Below are positions 1-13,500 of a DNA stretch of 64,000 bases, one piece after another (positions within the stretch are counted from its first letter, which is position 1; every line of letters begins with the position of its first letter). The translations under genes were made by a program, and so were the position numbers. This DNA is from Neelides folsomi (taxonomy: Eukaryota; Arthropoda; Collembola; Neelipleona; Neelidae). The stretch is taken from NCBI GenBank assembly GCA_034687125.1, contig JAQGBZ010000085.1:124001-188000 (forward strand), read 5' to 3'. The notes beneath the pieces are model-generated. The model saw nothing but the letters and a program-made list of their open reading frames with translations, had not been told where the DNA came from and did not search any database.

Positions 1-3000
1 AGCCATTCATTCAACTTTTCTTTGCTCTCTTCGAATCCTGACCATCTCGTCATTTTAGTTTGGAGTTCTTTCTCGTTGAGAGATAGACCATCATACAGGG
101 CATCAAATGCGATTTGAAGTTCCTGTAGTTGAGTTCGGAGTGTTTCGCGACCTTCTGGTCCTGTTGAGGCATAGATCTTTTCACCTGACTCAATGACTGT
201 GTTGAGAACGGAAGCTTCTCTGCTTCGATCTTCAATTACATTCCTAATTTGCTTAAGTTGATTCTCCAATTCTGGTCTGCTTCCAGTTTGAGCTTTAAGC
301 TTTTCGGCTCCCTTTTGTGCTTCTTTAAGCCATTCGGAGAAAGCATCGTATTTAATTTTGTGTGCTCTGTGATCTGTAAGAGCCTGGTCGCATTTTTTCA
401 AAATTTCCTAAATAAAAATATATTGTTAATAAATTTTAATAGATGGGTATGCCTTTTTCAATTTTTTGCCACTTACTTTAGTCGTTGTTTGAACAGCTTG
501 GAATCTTGAGGTAATTTGTTGAATGAAAGTTGTTAATCTTGTTTCTGCCGTGGTTTGAAGTTCTGAATTATTATCCAACTTGTCGAACTCTGCCTCGTTT
601 TCTTTAATGTTTCGAAGAAGTGACTGAAAGTTAAATTAGTTTTTCTTTAGATTAGATAATCAAAGTCATATTTGCAACATAGAAAGTTAGGTTGTATTAT
701 GCATTATTTTTCAGATGTTAAATGCATGAGCATTTCATACACTTAATAATTCTTGCTTTGAGGCAGGTACCTTAATTATGAATTATAAAGATTACAAATA
801 AAAAGGGTACTGAGCAAGATTTCATGTCATTTCTCATTTCTCCAGCATTCTACTTTGATGGTTAAAAACAGTGGTAATATGACATTTTATTAACTTTTGG
901 TATTAACATTAGAAAGGTAAGACAAAGAGACGAATGTTATTGGTTTTGCATTTATTTCTTAAGCTCTTTGTTTATTACTAATCAAAAATATTTTTTCATG
1001 CAATTGAGACGAATGGCAGACAATTGGACAGACTGACGAAAAGTCTTGAGTTTTTGTTGAAGAAGGAACCTTACTTGCTGTACGTTGTCAGCAAGGGAGA
1101 CAAAATCCTGGATGACTCGACTTCGCGAGTCAACTATCTTTGAAAAATCCTGTTCAAAATGTAGCAAAAAGTTGGCAAAAATTTAATTTTTATGTACATC
1201 TTACCAAAATAACTAATAAAAGCTGCATATTTTACAAAATTAACTATAAAATATATTTTAATTGAGGTATAAAAATAATTTATAAGCTTCAGTCAATGCT
1301 GTGTTTAAAAGTTTGGCCATGTATATTGCCAAATAATTGTAATTAGATTTCAATGCAGAAAATTTCTTCACCCTGCGCGTTCTTCAAAATAAAAAGCTTG
1401 AAATTGCCTTCAGCTTAAAATGTACAATTAACTAGATTGAATGTTTTGGGTATTTAATTTAAAAATCCTCTATTTTGACACATACATATATAACATGTAC
1501 CTATGTACTTTATGTACTCTTTATCGTAATTTCGTAAAAAAATATATCAGTATATAAAGATTGGTATATACAAAATCATTTACAAAAATGTACTATATGA
1601 GTTAAAATACGTAGTTAGATTCTACTAAGGACTTTCTTACCTGGTATTTCTCCAATTGGTCTTCTTTCTCTTCGAGGGTATTGCATGGTTGGTATGTTTT
1701 GAGCGCATTTTCAGATTCTGTGAGCCAAGTAACTAAACGTTCAAAGCCATCTTCATACTCGGACCATTGTTTTAATCGATCTTGCAATGCGTGTTTGACT
1801 TCTTGGAGAGAATTCACAACTTTTTCGTAGTCAAATCTAAAAAACAGACGCAATTGCAAATAACATTTACTAATATTTAATTAAAATTTCTTTTCATTGC
1901 GTGGTTTGATAGATTGATTGAATTAGAGGCCGTTTACAATTAACCAAATTGGAATTATTTAAGGATAGTGAAGTTAAAATGGTGGAAAGAGGGAATTAAA
2001 TAGAAAGTTACTTGTGATTTAAGATATCTCGTTCTAAAGCTTCTTTAGCTCTTAAAGGAAGAGTTTTTTCAACTTTTGAGAAAAGAGAGCTAAGAGAATC
2101 CAATATCCCTAGTCCTTCTCCCAGTGAACTTGCCAAATCTTCTACTTTTGAGAGACGTCCCTGAATTGCTGCTTTTCCTCCAGTGTAATCTAACAGAGAT
2201 ATTAAAATCAATATTTGTAACAATTTATAATCAATTTGTAAACATTTCTCTTTTGATCTACTCACCTTTAAAAAGATTAAGTTGTTCGATTATATTTTTC
2301 TGCCAATCTGTCTGTTTCTTCTGCAAGTCGAACCACTGCTGAATTGCGTCCATTGTTTCCTCCATTCCGGTAATTGAAACCAACATGTTATTAAGAAGTG
2401 CTTCATGACGCTTATTTACATCATCAATGCTCGCTTTAATTTCTTCAGGGTTCGGTCCCATTTCCTTTTCAATGAGACTTTGCCCTTTCTCAACAACTCC
2501 CTCGACAAGCCTTCTATGCGACATGATATCTTGAAGTGTGGCTTTTTGTTTCATAAGCTTTGAGCGAATGTCTTGAATTGAGAGCCAGTTTGGCTGTTCA
2601 CCATTTGATGAACCTTCCATAGCGGTGAGCCATGTTAACGTTTGTTGAAGGCTCTCTTGGAATCCAGTCCATTGTTGAGACTCGCTCATCTAAAAATATT
2701 GTTAAATATATACATAAATATTATGAATTATTAGTAAAATTAATTTAAATGCATAAATTACATAAATGACTTTAATAGTAATTGGCAGTTTTATTATCGA
2801 TTATTTTGTAACCTGTTTTTTCTGAAGTTCGGATAGGGCTGTATCAACTGCATTGAATCTATCTCTTAAAACTCGAAGTTCTTGTCGAATTTTCTCTCTA
2901 CCAGGAGATGATGTGTCTGGGTACAATTTTTCTGCAAGTGGATTGAGAATATTGAGTTTGTGCAAGTTTTGTTCCTTTTCAGCTGCTAATGATTGAAGCT

Positions 3001-4585
3001 TGGCGTTTCTTCCATCGTAAGAAGAATCAGATTGGATTTTTTGGAAATTGTTCTCAAGAAGCGTAATAGAATTAGAAGTTTCAGTGAATTTTTCTTCAAA
3101 GCATCTATGATCATCAACAAGCCCTTGGCATCTGTTCACTACTTCTTTGCTCATCACATGGAGTAATTGATATTTGTTGCTAATTTGCATTATAAGTGGT
3201 TTGATCTTTTCGGCATTACTCGATCGAAGAAGAGCATGAGATTGATCTAAAAATGCATTGATTTCTTTCTCATATCCTGTGACAATTTTCCTTTGAGCGA
3301 TAAATTTCTTTAGCGATTCTTCTTTTTCTTCGAGATTTGCGTGGAGTGTTTGTGACCTGAACATGGTTTCTTGTTGGCGGAACCATTGGTTGTTTGTCTG
3401 AAGTCCAATTTCAAACTCCTTCCATCCTTTCAACACGTTTCCTAGTTTTTCAAATGTGGTTGCAATATTTTCTAAATATTTTTCATGGGATTCTTTCGAT
3501 CTTTGGATTTCAAATTCGAGTGCTTTCGACCCGCTGTCAGAAGTGCTAGTTGTCACATGTTGGAAGAGATTGAAAAGCTTTTGAAGATAATCATTCCCTT
3601 TTGATGATTCTTTTTCAAGGTTTTTCAAGTCTTCGATTCTTTTCAAAACATCTCCCTTTTCTCCGGTTACGTCATCGAGGGTAGTTAGACGATCCCTTTG
3701 GCAAATGCTCCACTCGTTCAATTCTTTGAGTAACTCATTGAACTTTTCATGGTCTTGGACACATCCTTCTAGTTTGGCGAGGAGATCTTTAGATTTATCT
3801 TTAATACTTTGGAATAAATGCTTGATTGAGGTGATGTAGACAAGGAGAGATTTGTCTTTGGTTAAATCTACAAGTTGTTGTGCTTTATCACATACAGCCT
3901 CTACAAGGATTTGATGAGACGTTATCTCTTGGTTAACTATTTTATGGTTTTGTAATTGAGCTTTCTTTTCTTGTAAAGTTGCTTTGGCCTGGGTGTGAAT
4001 GTGCATTGCCTGTTCAATCCCTTTTAACCATTTTGTGAGTTCTTCTTGGGAAGTTGTAAAGTCACTGAATTGAGAAAGGCAAGCGTCAAGTCGCTGCCAT
4101 GAATTCTGTAATTGTTCACCGAGTGTCTCCCAGCCATCTCGAAGTGTCCTAATTTTGATTTAAAGTTAAACATTAACTTTACTTTGAGCATTTAATATTT
4201 AAAATGAACCTTATTTGTTGACGGATTATTTCTCTTCCATCTGGAGATGTGTGAGAATAAAGGTGTTCGCCTTTCTCAATAAGTGATTCCAATTCACTTC
4301 CTTTGCTAGTTCGTTTCGTCATGAGGTCATTTAATTTATTCCTTCTTCCCTATAATATAAATTAAATTTCAATATTCTAAATATAGTTGAATACCTGATT
4401 CTTTGGTGTTTTAAATAATTTCACGAAAAAATCTTAGGCACCTGAAGAACTGAAATATCGCCAATGATTTCACAGAGTTCTTTAGAATTCTTTTTGAGAG
4501 AATCAATCCAACCAAGGAATTCTTTATACTGATTATTGAAAGTTGAATGTTCGCTCACGTAGGTTGAATAGCGATTGATCATTTC
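1..4585 (-). CDS. Msp-300: Msp-300 distal rod exons (nine exons, gene continues off the left edge)
   Basis: After the giant exon come smaller ones: 4585-4442, 4349-4210, 4148-2813, 2689-2266, 2189-2012, 1836-1641, 1149-1075, 623-477 and 407-1. All have GT donors and AG acceptors and consistent phases. The protein stays spectrin-like, with repeated units of the form LxxWL...KxxLQxxK...IxSHxxLVE...EKGxxLxxxxxP.GREIIRxQ. Examples are [19 protein letters not shown] and [12 protein letters not shown]-type segments. These repeat units resemble one another more than is usual, suggesting internal duplication of the rod. The stretch 630-1,074 and other introns here are A+T-rich and hold nothing else recognisable. 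Confidence 0.9.
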
Positions 4586-7500
4586 CTAAATTTTAAATGA
4601 TAAATTATACGGGTTTCATAATTTATATGCTGTTTATTTATTAACCTAAGATTACTTTTAGAAGTATTTGCATTTATGTACCTTAAAAGCATGGAGGAGA
4701 TTAGTGTGCCTGGATCTCAATTGACTCGCTGTTGAACATAATTCCAAATCGCTCTCTCTTTTCATTCCTTTCATTTCCTTTTCTAATTCATTAAAAATTG
4801 TCTCTTTATCTTGAATCTCTTCTAAAGATTCTTTCAGTTTTTGTTGGTACGTTTCTTTTGCTTCGGCAGTACTTTTAAAAGTAACGTCCTTTGCTTGGGC
4901 TTCCTTCACTTTTAGCCATTCAGAAATTTCTTCAAGTTTGAAATGAAATTCTGATATTTGTCCAAATACTTTTTCAATTTCCTCTTGTGTCTTTTTGCAA
5001 TCCTCCAAATAAACATTCCAGGATTGTTGAAGGTTCTTAAACTCTTCTTTAAGAATCTCATGACCATTTTGATGGGTTTGGGTAAGGATTTTCCCCATTT
5101 CACTCTCAAGTTGTGCGAGGAGCGAATTTCCTTCGTTTTTGACGTCAATGAGCCGCTGCAATTCTTCGAGCCTCACCTTCGCTGCTTCCCTTTCCGTTAC
5201 TGGTTCTTGAATGATGACTGCGAGTTGGGTCGAGAGCCTGGCTAACCAATCTCTAAAATTTTCATGAAGTCGATTGTACTTTTCGTGCTCTGAAACGAAA
5301 TTCTCAGAGGAAGAAATGGCACTGTTCACATCTCTTTTGAGAATTTCATAGTCTTTAGAAAATGACTCCAATTTTGCTGATGCTTCCTCATCGGCCAACT
5401 CTCTAATTTTATCATTAAGGCTCTTTATCACATCGGAGTGGGAAATAATGTCTTGAAGGAGGCTTTTCCTATTTTGCAAAACGGCTTTTTTCTCTTGAAG
5501 TGTTGGTTGGAGAAGAGAAAGTCCACCTGCTTTGGCTTTAGTCTCATTGAACCATTTTTGAACTTGACCTTGGCTATCGTCAAACGAAGACCATTGAAGC
5601 TGAAGGCTCTCGAGACGTTTCTCCAATGCATTTCCTCTATCGAGAAATCCTTCCCAATCATCTCGAAGGCCTCGCATTTCTTCACGGATTGTGTCTTTGC
5701 TTTCACTGTCGATTCCGGGTAGGATCAATTCACCGGTTTCGACACACTTGGCAAGTAAATCATGTCCCTCGCATGACTCAATAATTTCTTTAAGACCTGC
5801 CAATTTTGCTTTATAGCTCAAAGCAGCTTTTGTGCCAAGAGAGTCCTCAAGACTTGCTACTCTTTTATGCCCATCTTTAATCCATTCCTTAGCACTTTTG
5901 AGACTATTGTAATAAGTCTCTTTGTTTGACTCAAGCTCTTGGAGACGGCTCAAATGGTTTCCAATGAACTTGGCCATTGCCGCGTGTCTGTTTGTGAAAT
6001 GAGACGAAAGTTGGCCCATTCGAGATTCAGGAGCTAGCTTCATTAAGCTTTCACTCAAGGATGAAAGATCGGCCAATTTCCCTTTGTAATTCTCGATTTC
6101 ATTGAGGAAGGTTTTGGTTGTCTCGATTTTTTCTTTAAGGTTTGGCAAGTGGAGTTGTCCAATTGTTTCGTTTCTCACGCGAGCCTCAGAATTCCTGAGC
6201 CAGTTATTCACTTCTTCCGTGAGGGATTCAAAGTTTTTCCACAAATCATTAAGATTTTCTACATCTGACTTCAGCTTTGCATAATTCTCTTTAGCGTAAT
6301 TTATCTCGGATTTTAATTTCCCAGTTTGGAACTCAAATTCTTTCTTTTGCTTATGGTTGGGAATTGTTTGGAGTGTGGCTAAAGCTTCATTCAATGAAGG
6401 CATCTTTTCACCACATTCTTTCAAACCATCTTCAATTTCTTTAAGAGTTGTGATCTTTGATTCCAAATTAAAATTATCACTTGTATTTTTGGGTTCACAC
6501 CATTCGAACTTTTCTTTGATTCCAGTAAGGCATTTGTCAACTGCGTTGAATTTATCAAGATACGCTTTATCAAGAAGCGAAAGCAAAGCTGCACGAATAT
6601 TTTGAATTTGAGTTTCCGTCAATTCAATCCGTTTCTCCACACCTTTCACTTCATTACTCAGATTAACATCTCCTTCCCAGTGAGAAAATTTTCCTTTTAA
6701 TTCCTTAATCCCTTTGTCCACTTTCACTAATGATGGTCGAATGCTCAATGCTTCTTCGTTAATCTTTTCAAGTGCATTATAACGATTTAATAAGTCCTTT
6801 GTTGACCCAGACCTGTCTTCACATTTTCCAACTTTATCTTTCACTTGGCCCAACTTCTCTGAACAAGTCTTCAAACTCGATTTAATTTCCTTCTCTCGCT
6901 CTTCGAAAGAACCAAGAGATGATTCCAATTCATTGGACAAATTCTTAACTTGGACGAACCCCTCTTCAATGAGATCATTGATAGATTGCAAATTTGGCAT
7001 TTCAGCTCCATTGTTAAGGTCTCTTAATTGATGTCCTTTGGAAATCACGGCACTCTTTAAATTAAGATTATCACTCAACTCTGCCTTGTATTTCTCTAAC
7101 TTTGATTTGACATACTCAATGTTTGTAAAGTTCTGTTGTGCGTCTTCCAGCCCTTCGTAAACCACACTGAGCCATTTGATAATGTCTTCCTTCATTCCTT
7201 CGAGAGTTTTCCACAAAACAACTTGTGTCTCATATTTTGAAACTTGTTCTCCTACATCAGCAATGAGACCTTCGTACTTGGTCATTAAATTCGTTCCGTC
7301 GTCCTTCAATGAGGTTGAATCGAAGTTTGGCACATGGGTTCCGAGTGAACACAATTTATCGGTGCATGCAAGAGCAGAGTCAATGAGGGGACGTTTTTTG
7401 CAAATTGATTCTGAAAGCTTTTTGCTTTGGTCGAGGAGTTCAGCCGCCTTTGCTGAATCCTGGGGAATTCCCTTCAAGCTCTCATATTTACTTTGACTTT

Positions 7501-10500
7501 CTTTGAGCCAATTCTCAGCTTCTTCTTTCTTTCCTAAATAATTTTTCCATGAAGCAATGATATCATCATAGCTGGCTGCTTTTTCGTTAGCAAGGATTTG
7601 GACTTTGTCATAGTCAAGCGGTGTCATGTGCACATTCTCTGGGGATTCCTTGACAAGCTCTGATTTAAGAGATTCTACCTGGGATTTAAGCACGGCTTTC
7701 TCTTCTAATTCTTTAAGTAACTTCCCCACAGCTCCTCTTGCTTTAATGAATCCATCCAAGGTGCTCGACTCTGGATTGATATTGAGGACGGTTGTTTCAA
7801 TTTTATTCAATGAAGTTGAAAGATGGGTACTTTTTTCCTCTAGGGCCTTTTTCTTTGAACCCAACTTCTCTTGCTTGTCTTCCATTTCGCTAATTTTACC
7901 TTGAAGTTTTATGAGTTTTTTCTCAGTTTCATTAACCAGAGAAATTGCATTGACTATTTTACCCTTGTCTTTTAAATGGATATTTGAATTTGAAGCTGAT
8001 TCATCAAGAGAATTCGCTTGCTTCTTCCATTCTTCACATTTACCCATTAAAACATTTAAGGCTTCCTTAGATGATTTTAATACACTTTTGTTGGGAGTTG
8101 CTAATTGCTTTTCAAGGTGGACAACTGACTCATTTGTATCACAAATCCAATGATGTAATTTGACCAAATCTGTGATTACATCCTTTTTCGTTTGTAAATC
8201 GCTTCCCAAAGTGGCAAAACGCTGTTCAATTTCAGGTATGTTTTTACATTCATTGGATATTGAAGCAAATGAGGATTTCTTTTCTGAATGTTCTTGACGA
8301 AGGAGACCAAAATTCTGAAGGGATGTTTCCAATTTGGCAAGTTCGAGATTCCCTTCTCGGTCAACATTTTTAGAAAAGCCATCCATCCATTGAACAAAGT
8401 CAGACATTTTGGACTCTGCTTCTTGACGTGAAATCAATGCGTCAGAAATTACGTTAATTCTATCACGGACTCCATCAGCCAATTTCCCAACTCTTCCTTT
8501 GAGACTATTCATTTCCTTCGACAGCTTGTTTGCACCATCAGTAGAAGATGACTTAATTACAAAATCACCATCTTGAATGAGAGAAATCAACTTTCCATGA
8601 TTATCTGACAAGTTTTTATTCAGTTCCTTCAACGAGCCCAATGTAGACTCTAATTTAGTAATGGTCATGGTAGATGCATCTGGTAATTTCCCAAATTCAA
8701 TTTCCTTTTCATGAATCCATCCATCGAGGGCTTTCTTTTTCTCATCAAAGTTTTCCCAGTTCTTTACAAGTTGTTTGCTTCCATCGAGCCAGTCGGAGAT
8801 TGTATTATGGATTCCGGCCCATTTTGTTTTCATTGCATCTAGGTCATCTTGGGCTGAGGACATTTTTCCGAAATCACCTTTCCTTCCATAGATCAATTTC
8901 AGCTTATCTCCTTGTTCAACCGAGCTGAGTGAGAAAGTTTCCAATTCTTTTAATACTCCTTTGGCTTCGGCGTAGGAAACGGGCTTCACTGGGCCCATTG
9001 CTATTTTAAGTGAAGCTTCGTCGATCCATGGTTGAATTTCCTCCAATCCGGATTTGAACTCTTTATAGGCCTCCATTGTTTGAGTGCTCTTCTGATGTTG
9101 AATTGCAACGGCTTCGGCCAGTGTGACAATTTTTTCTTTGAGTGAATCAACTTGGTCATGAATAACTTCTGCATCTCCCTCGCCTTTTAGAAGTGCCTGG
9201 GCTTCGGCTTTAACTTCTTTCAGAATATTCATCTTTTCTGAGATTTGAGCCTCGAGATCTTTCGTCTTTCTCAATTTCTCTTCAGGTGACATTTCCATTG
9301 TTAGGATTTGTTGGAGAATTACTTGGGCATTTTCCATCCATTTTCTCAAATCATCAATTTTCCCGCACAGGGATCCCCACTTTTCATTTTGTTGCACCAT
9401 TTGTTTAATCTTATCATCGACTAAATCCAAAATGGATAATAATCTCGCTTCAATCTCATCAACTTCACCTTCGAGAGCAGATTTCTTATCAGGGGATGAA
9501 ACTTGGCCCAAACTGACACTCAACTCCCTTAATCTTTTAATCATATCTTCGGTTCCCTTTCTTAGAGCTTCGCTCATCTCTTGTTTCTTTTCCAAATCCT
9601 GGCCAAAGGATTTTGGGTCATTTTTGGGAGTTAATTTTTTAAGTTCAGTTTCAGCCTCGTCGAGAAGATTTAAAATATCGTCCCGTTGGGTTCTGTATGC
9701 TTTCCATACTTTGAGGGTTCCTTTCAACTGTGAGAGATTTTCTGTCGTTTCGCCAAACACTTCATTCCATGAAGAATCAAGCATTTGAATTTGTTCTCCG
9801 ACAAATGCTGGAGCATTTGCATCTTTTTGCAAATCTTTTCCCTTTTGCAATAAACTTACAATCGTTGGTCTTTGACTTTCTAATTGTTTGAGTAAGTTTT
9901 CTTCTTCTTTGATCATCTCCTCAACTTCTTCGTATGAATTTGGATTCCTCCTTTTTCGTTTTAAAATCGTTTCGACAGAAGAAATTCCATCGTTTATTTT
10001 TTTCGTTTCTTCTCGATAAGCATAGCACTTTGAATAAGTTTCGCTTTTTATCATTGTGGTTTCGATCGTGGGGACTAAATTCTTGTATCTCGTAATGAGC
10101 GTTTCTAACAAGTCTTGTTCTTTCAACGCTTCCTCATCTGCTTTCTGAGATACGAGTTTGTCGAGCATTTGAACGAGTTGTTTCATGTCTTCCCTCCTCC
10201 TATCAACATCTCTGCAAATATCCAAAAACTTTGTTTTTTCTTCTTCAAACTGCTCAGCGCTCTTCACTTCATGCATAATATTTTTCAATGATGCGTCGAC
10301 TGAGTCCATCCATTTCACCACTTCCGTATATTTCCCCCTATATTTCTCCCATTGTTCTGGAATTTCCTCTAGGAGAGATCTCACATTTATCACACGCTCC
10401 AAGACAGAGTTATAAGCTGTTTTTGCTTGTTCGAGTTGGTCCGTTAAGCTTTTGTCTTCATGATGTTGGACAGCGAAACGGCTCTCCATCGTCGCCAACC

Positions 10501-13500
10501 TCTCGAGACTCATTTTAGCCTCTGAAGGCAATTTCTCTTGAGCAAAAAACTCTGCATGCCTGGAAAGAACAGATGCAGGATCTCCGTTTTTATTGAGAAG
10601 CTGATGCTCGCTGTGAACTTCTCTATCCATTTCTTTAAGAATTCTTGCAAGAACTTCTCCTTCGAGACGGAATTCTAATTTGGTTAAATGAATTGGAGCC
10701 ACAGCCATGATCTTCTTCCACTTTCCCTCCAGCTGCTCCACCACTTTATTCAATTTCTCTCCTTCCTCTGGTGTAACACTGTGCTTAAGATCAACTGCAG
10801 CTTGAATTAAATCTTTTAAAGGTCGATCATTGATCTGTTTAAAATAGTTCTTATGAGCTTCTACAGTTTGTTTCGACTCGAGATTCTTTTCTTGAAGAAG
10901 TTTCTCTGCCGTGTTCATCCAACTTGTCAAAGTCTGTCGATTTTCCTCAAAATTCCTCCAACAGCGGATGGATTCATTTAACTTCCTTTCCCACTCTTGA
11001 GAGGAATTTTCAAGGTGTTTAAAATCATCATTGATTTTCTGCATAAGCTGGACCTCTGTTTGTTGCTCATTAGGACCAGCAATTTTTGCAATATTATTCA
11101 CTAGTTTATTTTTACTCTCGAGCATTGTTTTATAATAGAAGGTCTTTGCAAAGTATTGCCGATGTTTGTCAAGTAGTTGTTGGGTGTGTGCAATTCCGCC
11201 TTGTAATGTATAAGTTTTAAGAAGATTTTCTCCATTTTTGACCCATTCAGCAATTTCTTGCTGTCCAGCCTCAAGAGCTTCTTGCTGAGTGAGAAGTTGA
11301 TGAACAGCAGATTGACGAAGCGGTAACTGAGCTCTCACACGGACTAAACTTTCTTTTTCTGTTTTAATCGTTTTCATAAGCCGGTCGACCTCCTCACCGG
11401 AGAGTTCAGGGAGGAGAGATTGGAACTTTTTGCTAATGACTCTCCATTGCTCATCCATCTCGTCTATTTCAAGCATGACTGTTTGAAGGTCTTTGTTGTA
11501 TGCTCTTGCCGCTTCGACACTTAATGGCTGAGGAGCTGCGAGCAATTCTTCCGCATTTTTCAACCATTTCTGAAGACCTGATAACGTGTTCATAAAATCC
11601 TTCCGCATGCGGAGCATCATACCCGTATACTGGTATTGTTTAACATGTTGGAACAAACTCTCCCACTTCACAGATAATTTGGCGAATTCTTCTTTAATGT
11701 CGCTGACGTAAGGGGGATCACAGGTGGCAACGAGGAAGCTCACAGTGTCATTCAATAGCTGGTACTTCTCGTGCCATACGGCCACGTCTTGGAAATATTC
11801 CATCTTTTCATCTTCGGAAAGTTGAAGCATTGGAATCGACCTGTCGACCCAATCATTTAACTCTGGATAGATATTATCGTATCGACGCCAATAAGCAATG
11901 ACTTCTTCGAGCATGCTTTGGACACAACGAAGCTCCATGCTCACACTCTTCCATCTTTCTCCAATCTCCCATAAGAAATGGTCGGCAATCCTCCCCTCGC
12001 GTGTTTCTATTAAATAAATAAAGTTTTGGGTAAATATTAAATGAATTGTTAAAAGTTGTTAGTTTAAAAAATTGTTAAAATATATTGTTAAAAGTCAATT
12101 TACCAATTCCTCCTTCTCTTTTGTATTCATCAATGACATGCTGCATGTCTATGTAAGCTCTTTGAAATTCTTGGAAGATTTTATTTCGGTTGACAAAATT
12201 GTTATATTGGTCGAGAAGATTTTTCACTTGGTCTTCTCTCCCATATTTGACTGTCCATTGTTTCAATCGGTTTTCCACAAGGACAATGAAGGCCACGAGG
12301 CAGCACTACAATAGATAAAATACACATTATAATTTTTCCTTCTTTCATACACTTTTCTTACTTTGTGCTCGAGAAATTTAAGTTTGACAGCTCTCTTTTG
12401 TGCCTGTGGTCCAATGGCAGAAAGTCTTTGGCCCATTGAGTCTAATTGTTCTAATGGTAATTGTGCGGAAATGGGCGAAATTAGTCCTCGGTTAAACTCC
12501 GCTTGTATTGAAGGCAGCTCCACGAAAAAGGCCTATAATAATGAAAAATATGCGCATAGATTTATAAATTCCTACACATTATTGAGCAGTTTACTTTATG
12601 CTCTTCAATTTTGGCATTGAGAATTCTCGCAGCTTCATCGTCCATGACTGGAGGAACATCTTCGGTGGAGAGTAAGAGCTCTGCTTTTGCCAACCATTGG
12701 CCCGCTGTCCCAAATGGTTCTGGAAGACGTGTGTCGAGTCGCCAGTGCCATTCTCTAAGCTACATTCATATTTACAAATTATGATAAGTGAAAAAAAATT
12801 TGCGAATGTACACGCAAATCATTATACTGTACTGAAGTAATATACAATAGAGTATTCTTTGAGAATAACTCAACTTTTCTTTTTTGGCAAGCAATGTGGA
12901 ACAAATAACTTACTTGTGACTCAAGCTTTTTCCATAAACTATTCAAGTGTGTCCAAGCACCTTCTGTGAGTCCAATCATGCTTTGTGACTCTACAAGGCT
13001 CTTAATCCTATGGTAAGGTTCAGCCTTTGAGTTCATTTCTTCTTGAAGGGCGAGGTAGTCGCGGTAATCATTAGAAAGCGAATTCGTCTGCTTCATATGC
13101 TCCATATATTGAATTTTCTGATGAAGCCATGTGAGCAATTCGTCATAAATCCTCTGGACTGTGCTAAAAGAGTCGGACGCTACTTTCGGCTCGTTCGATT
13201 TATGAAGGAATTGGGCTACATAGGTCATTATTGATTTCTCATCGGGTCGAGGCACGTCAACATCTTCGGGGTCGAGGAGCCTCGTGACACCGAGCTCCTC
13301 TTCAGCAACTCTAAAAGCTGTCTCCAACCTCGTTTTATTTGAAGCCTTCCTAAGGGTACTCATGTCGACAAGGCCGGGACGGATGCAGTTGATTATGGCT
13401 AGGAAAGCATTCCCATCTCTCCAACTCGGTCCAAAGTCACTCACGTTGATTCCAAATTTCCTATGTCAATTCAAAAAATGTTTATTTTATGTCATCATGA

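Noticed and set aside
4958-5722. Plus-strand open frames of 60-118 codons inside the Msp-300 giant exon (others at 7,176, 7,626, 8,674, 9,432 and 10,185)
   Set aside because: They are exact antisense shadows of a strongly supported coding exon. Their residue composition (Ser/Phe/Leu-rich) is what antisense of Lys/Glu-rich codons gives.
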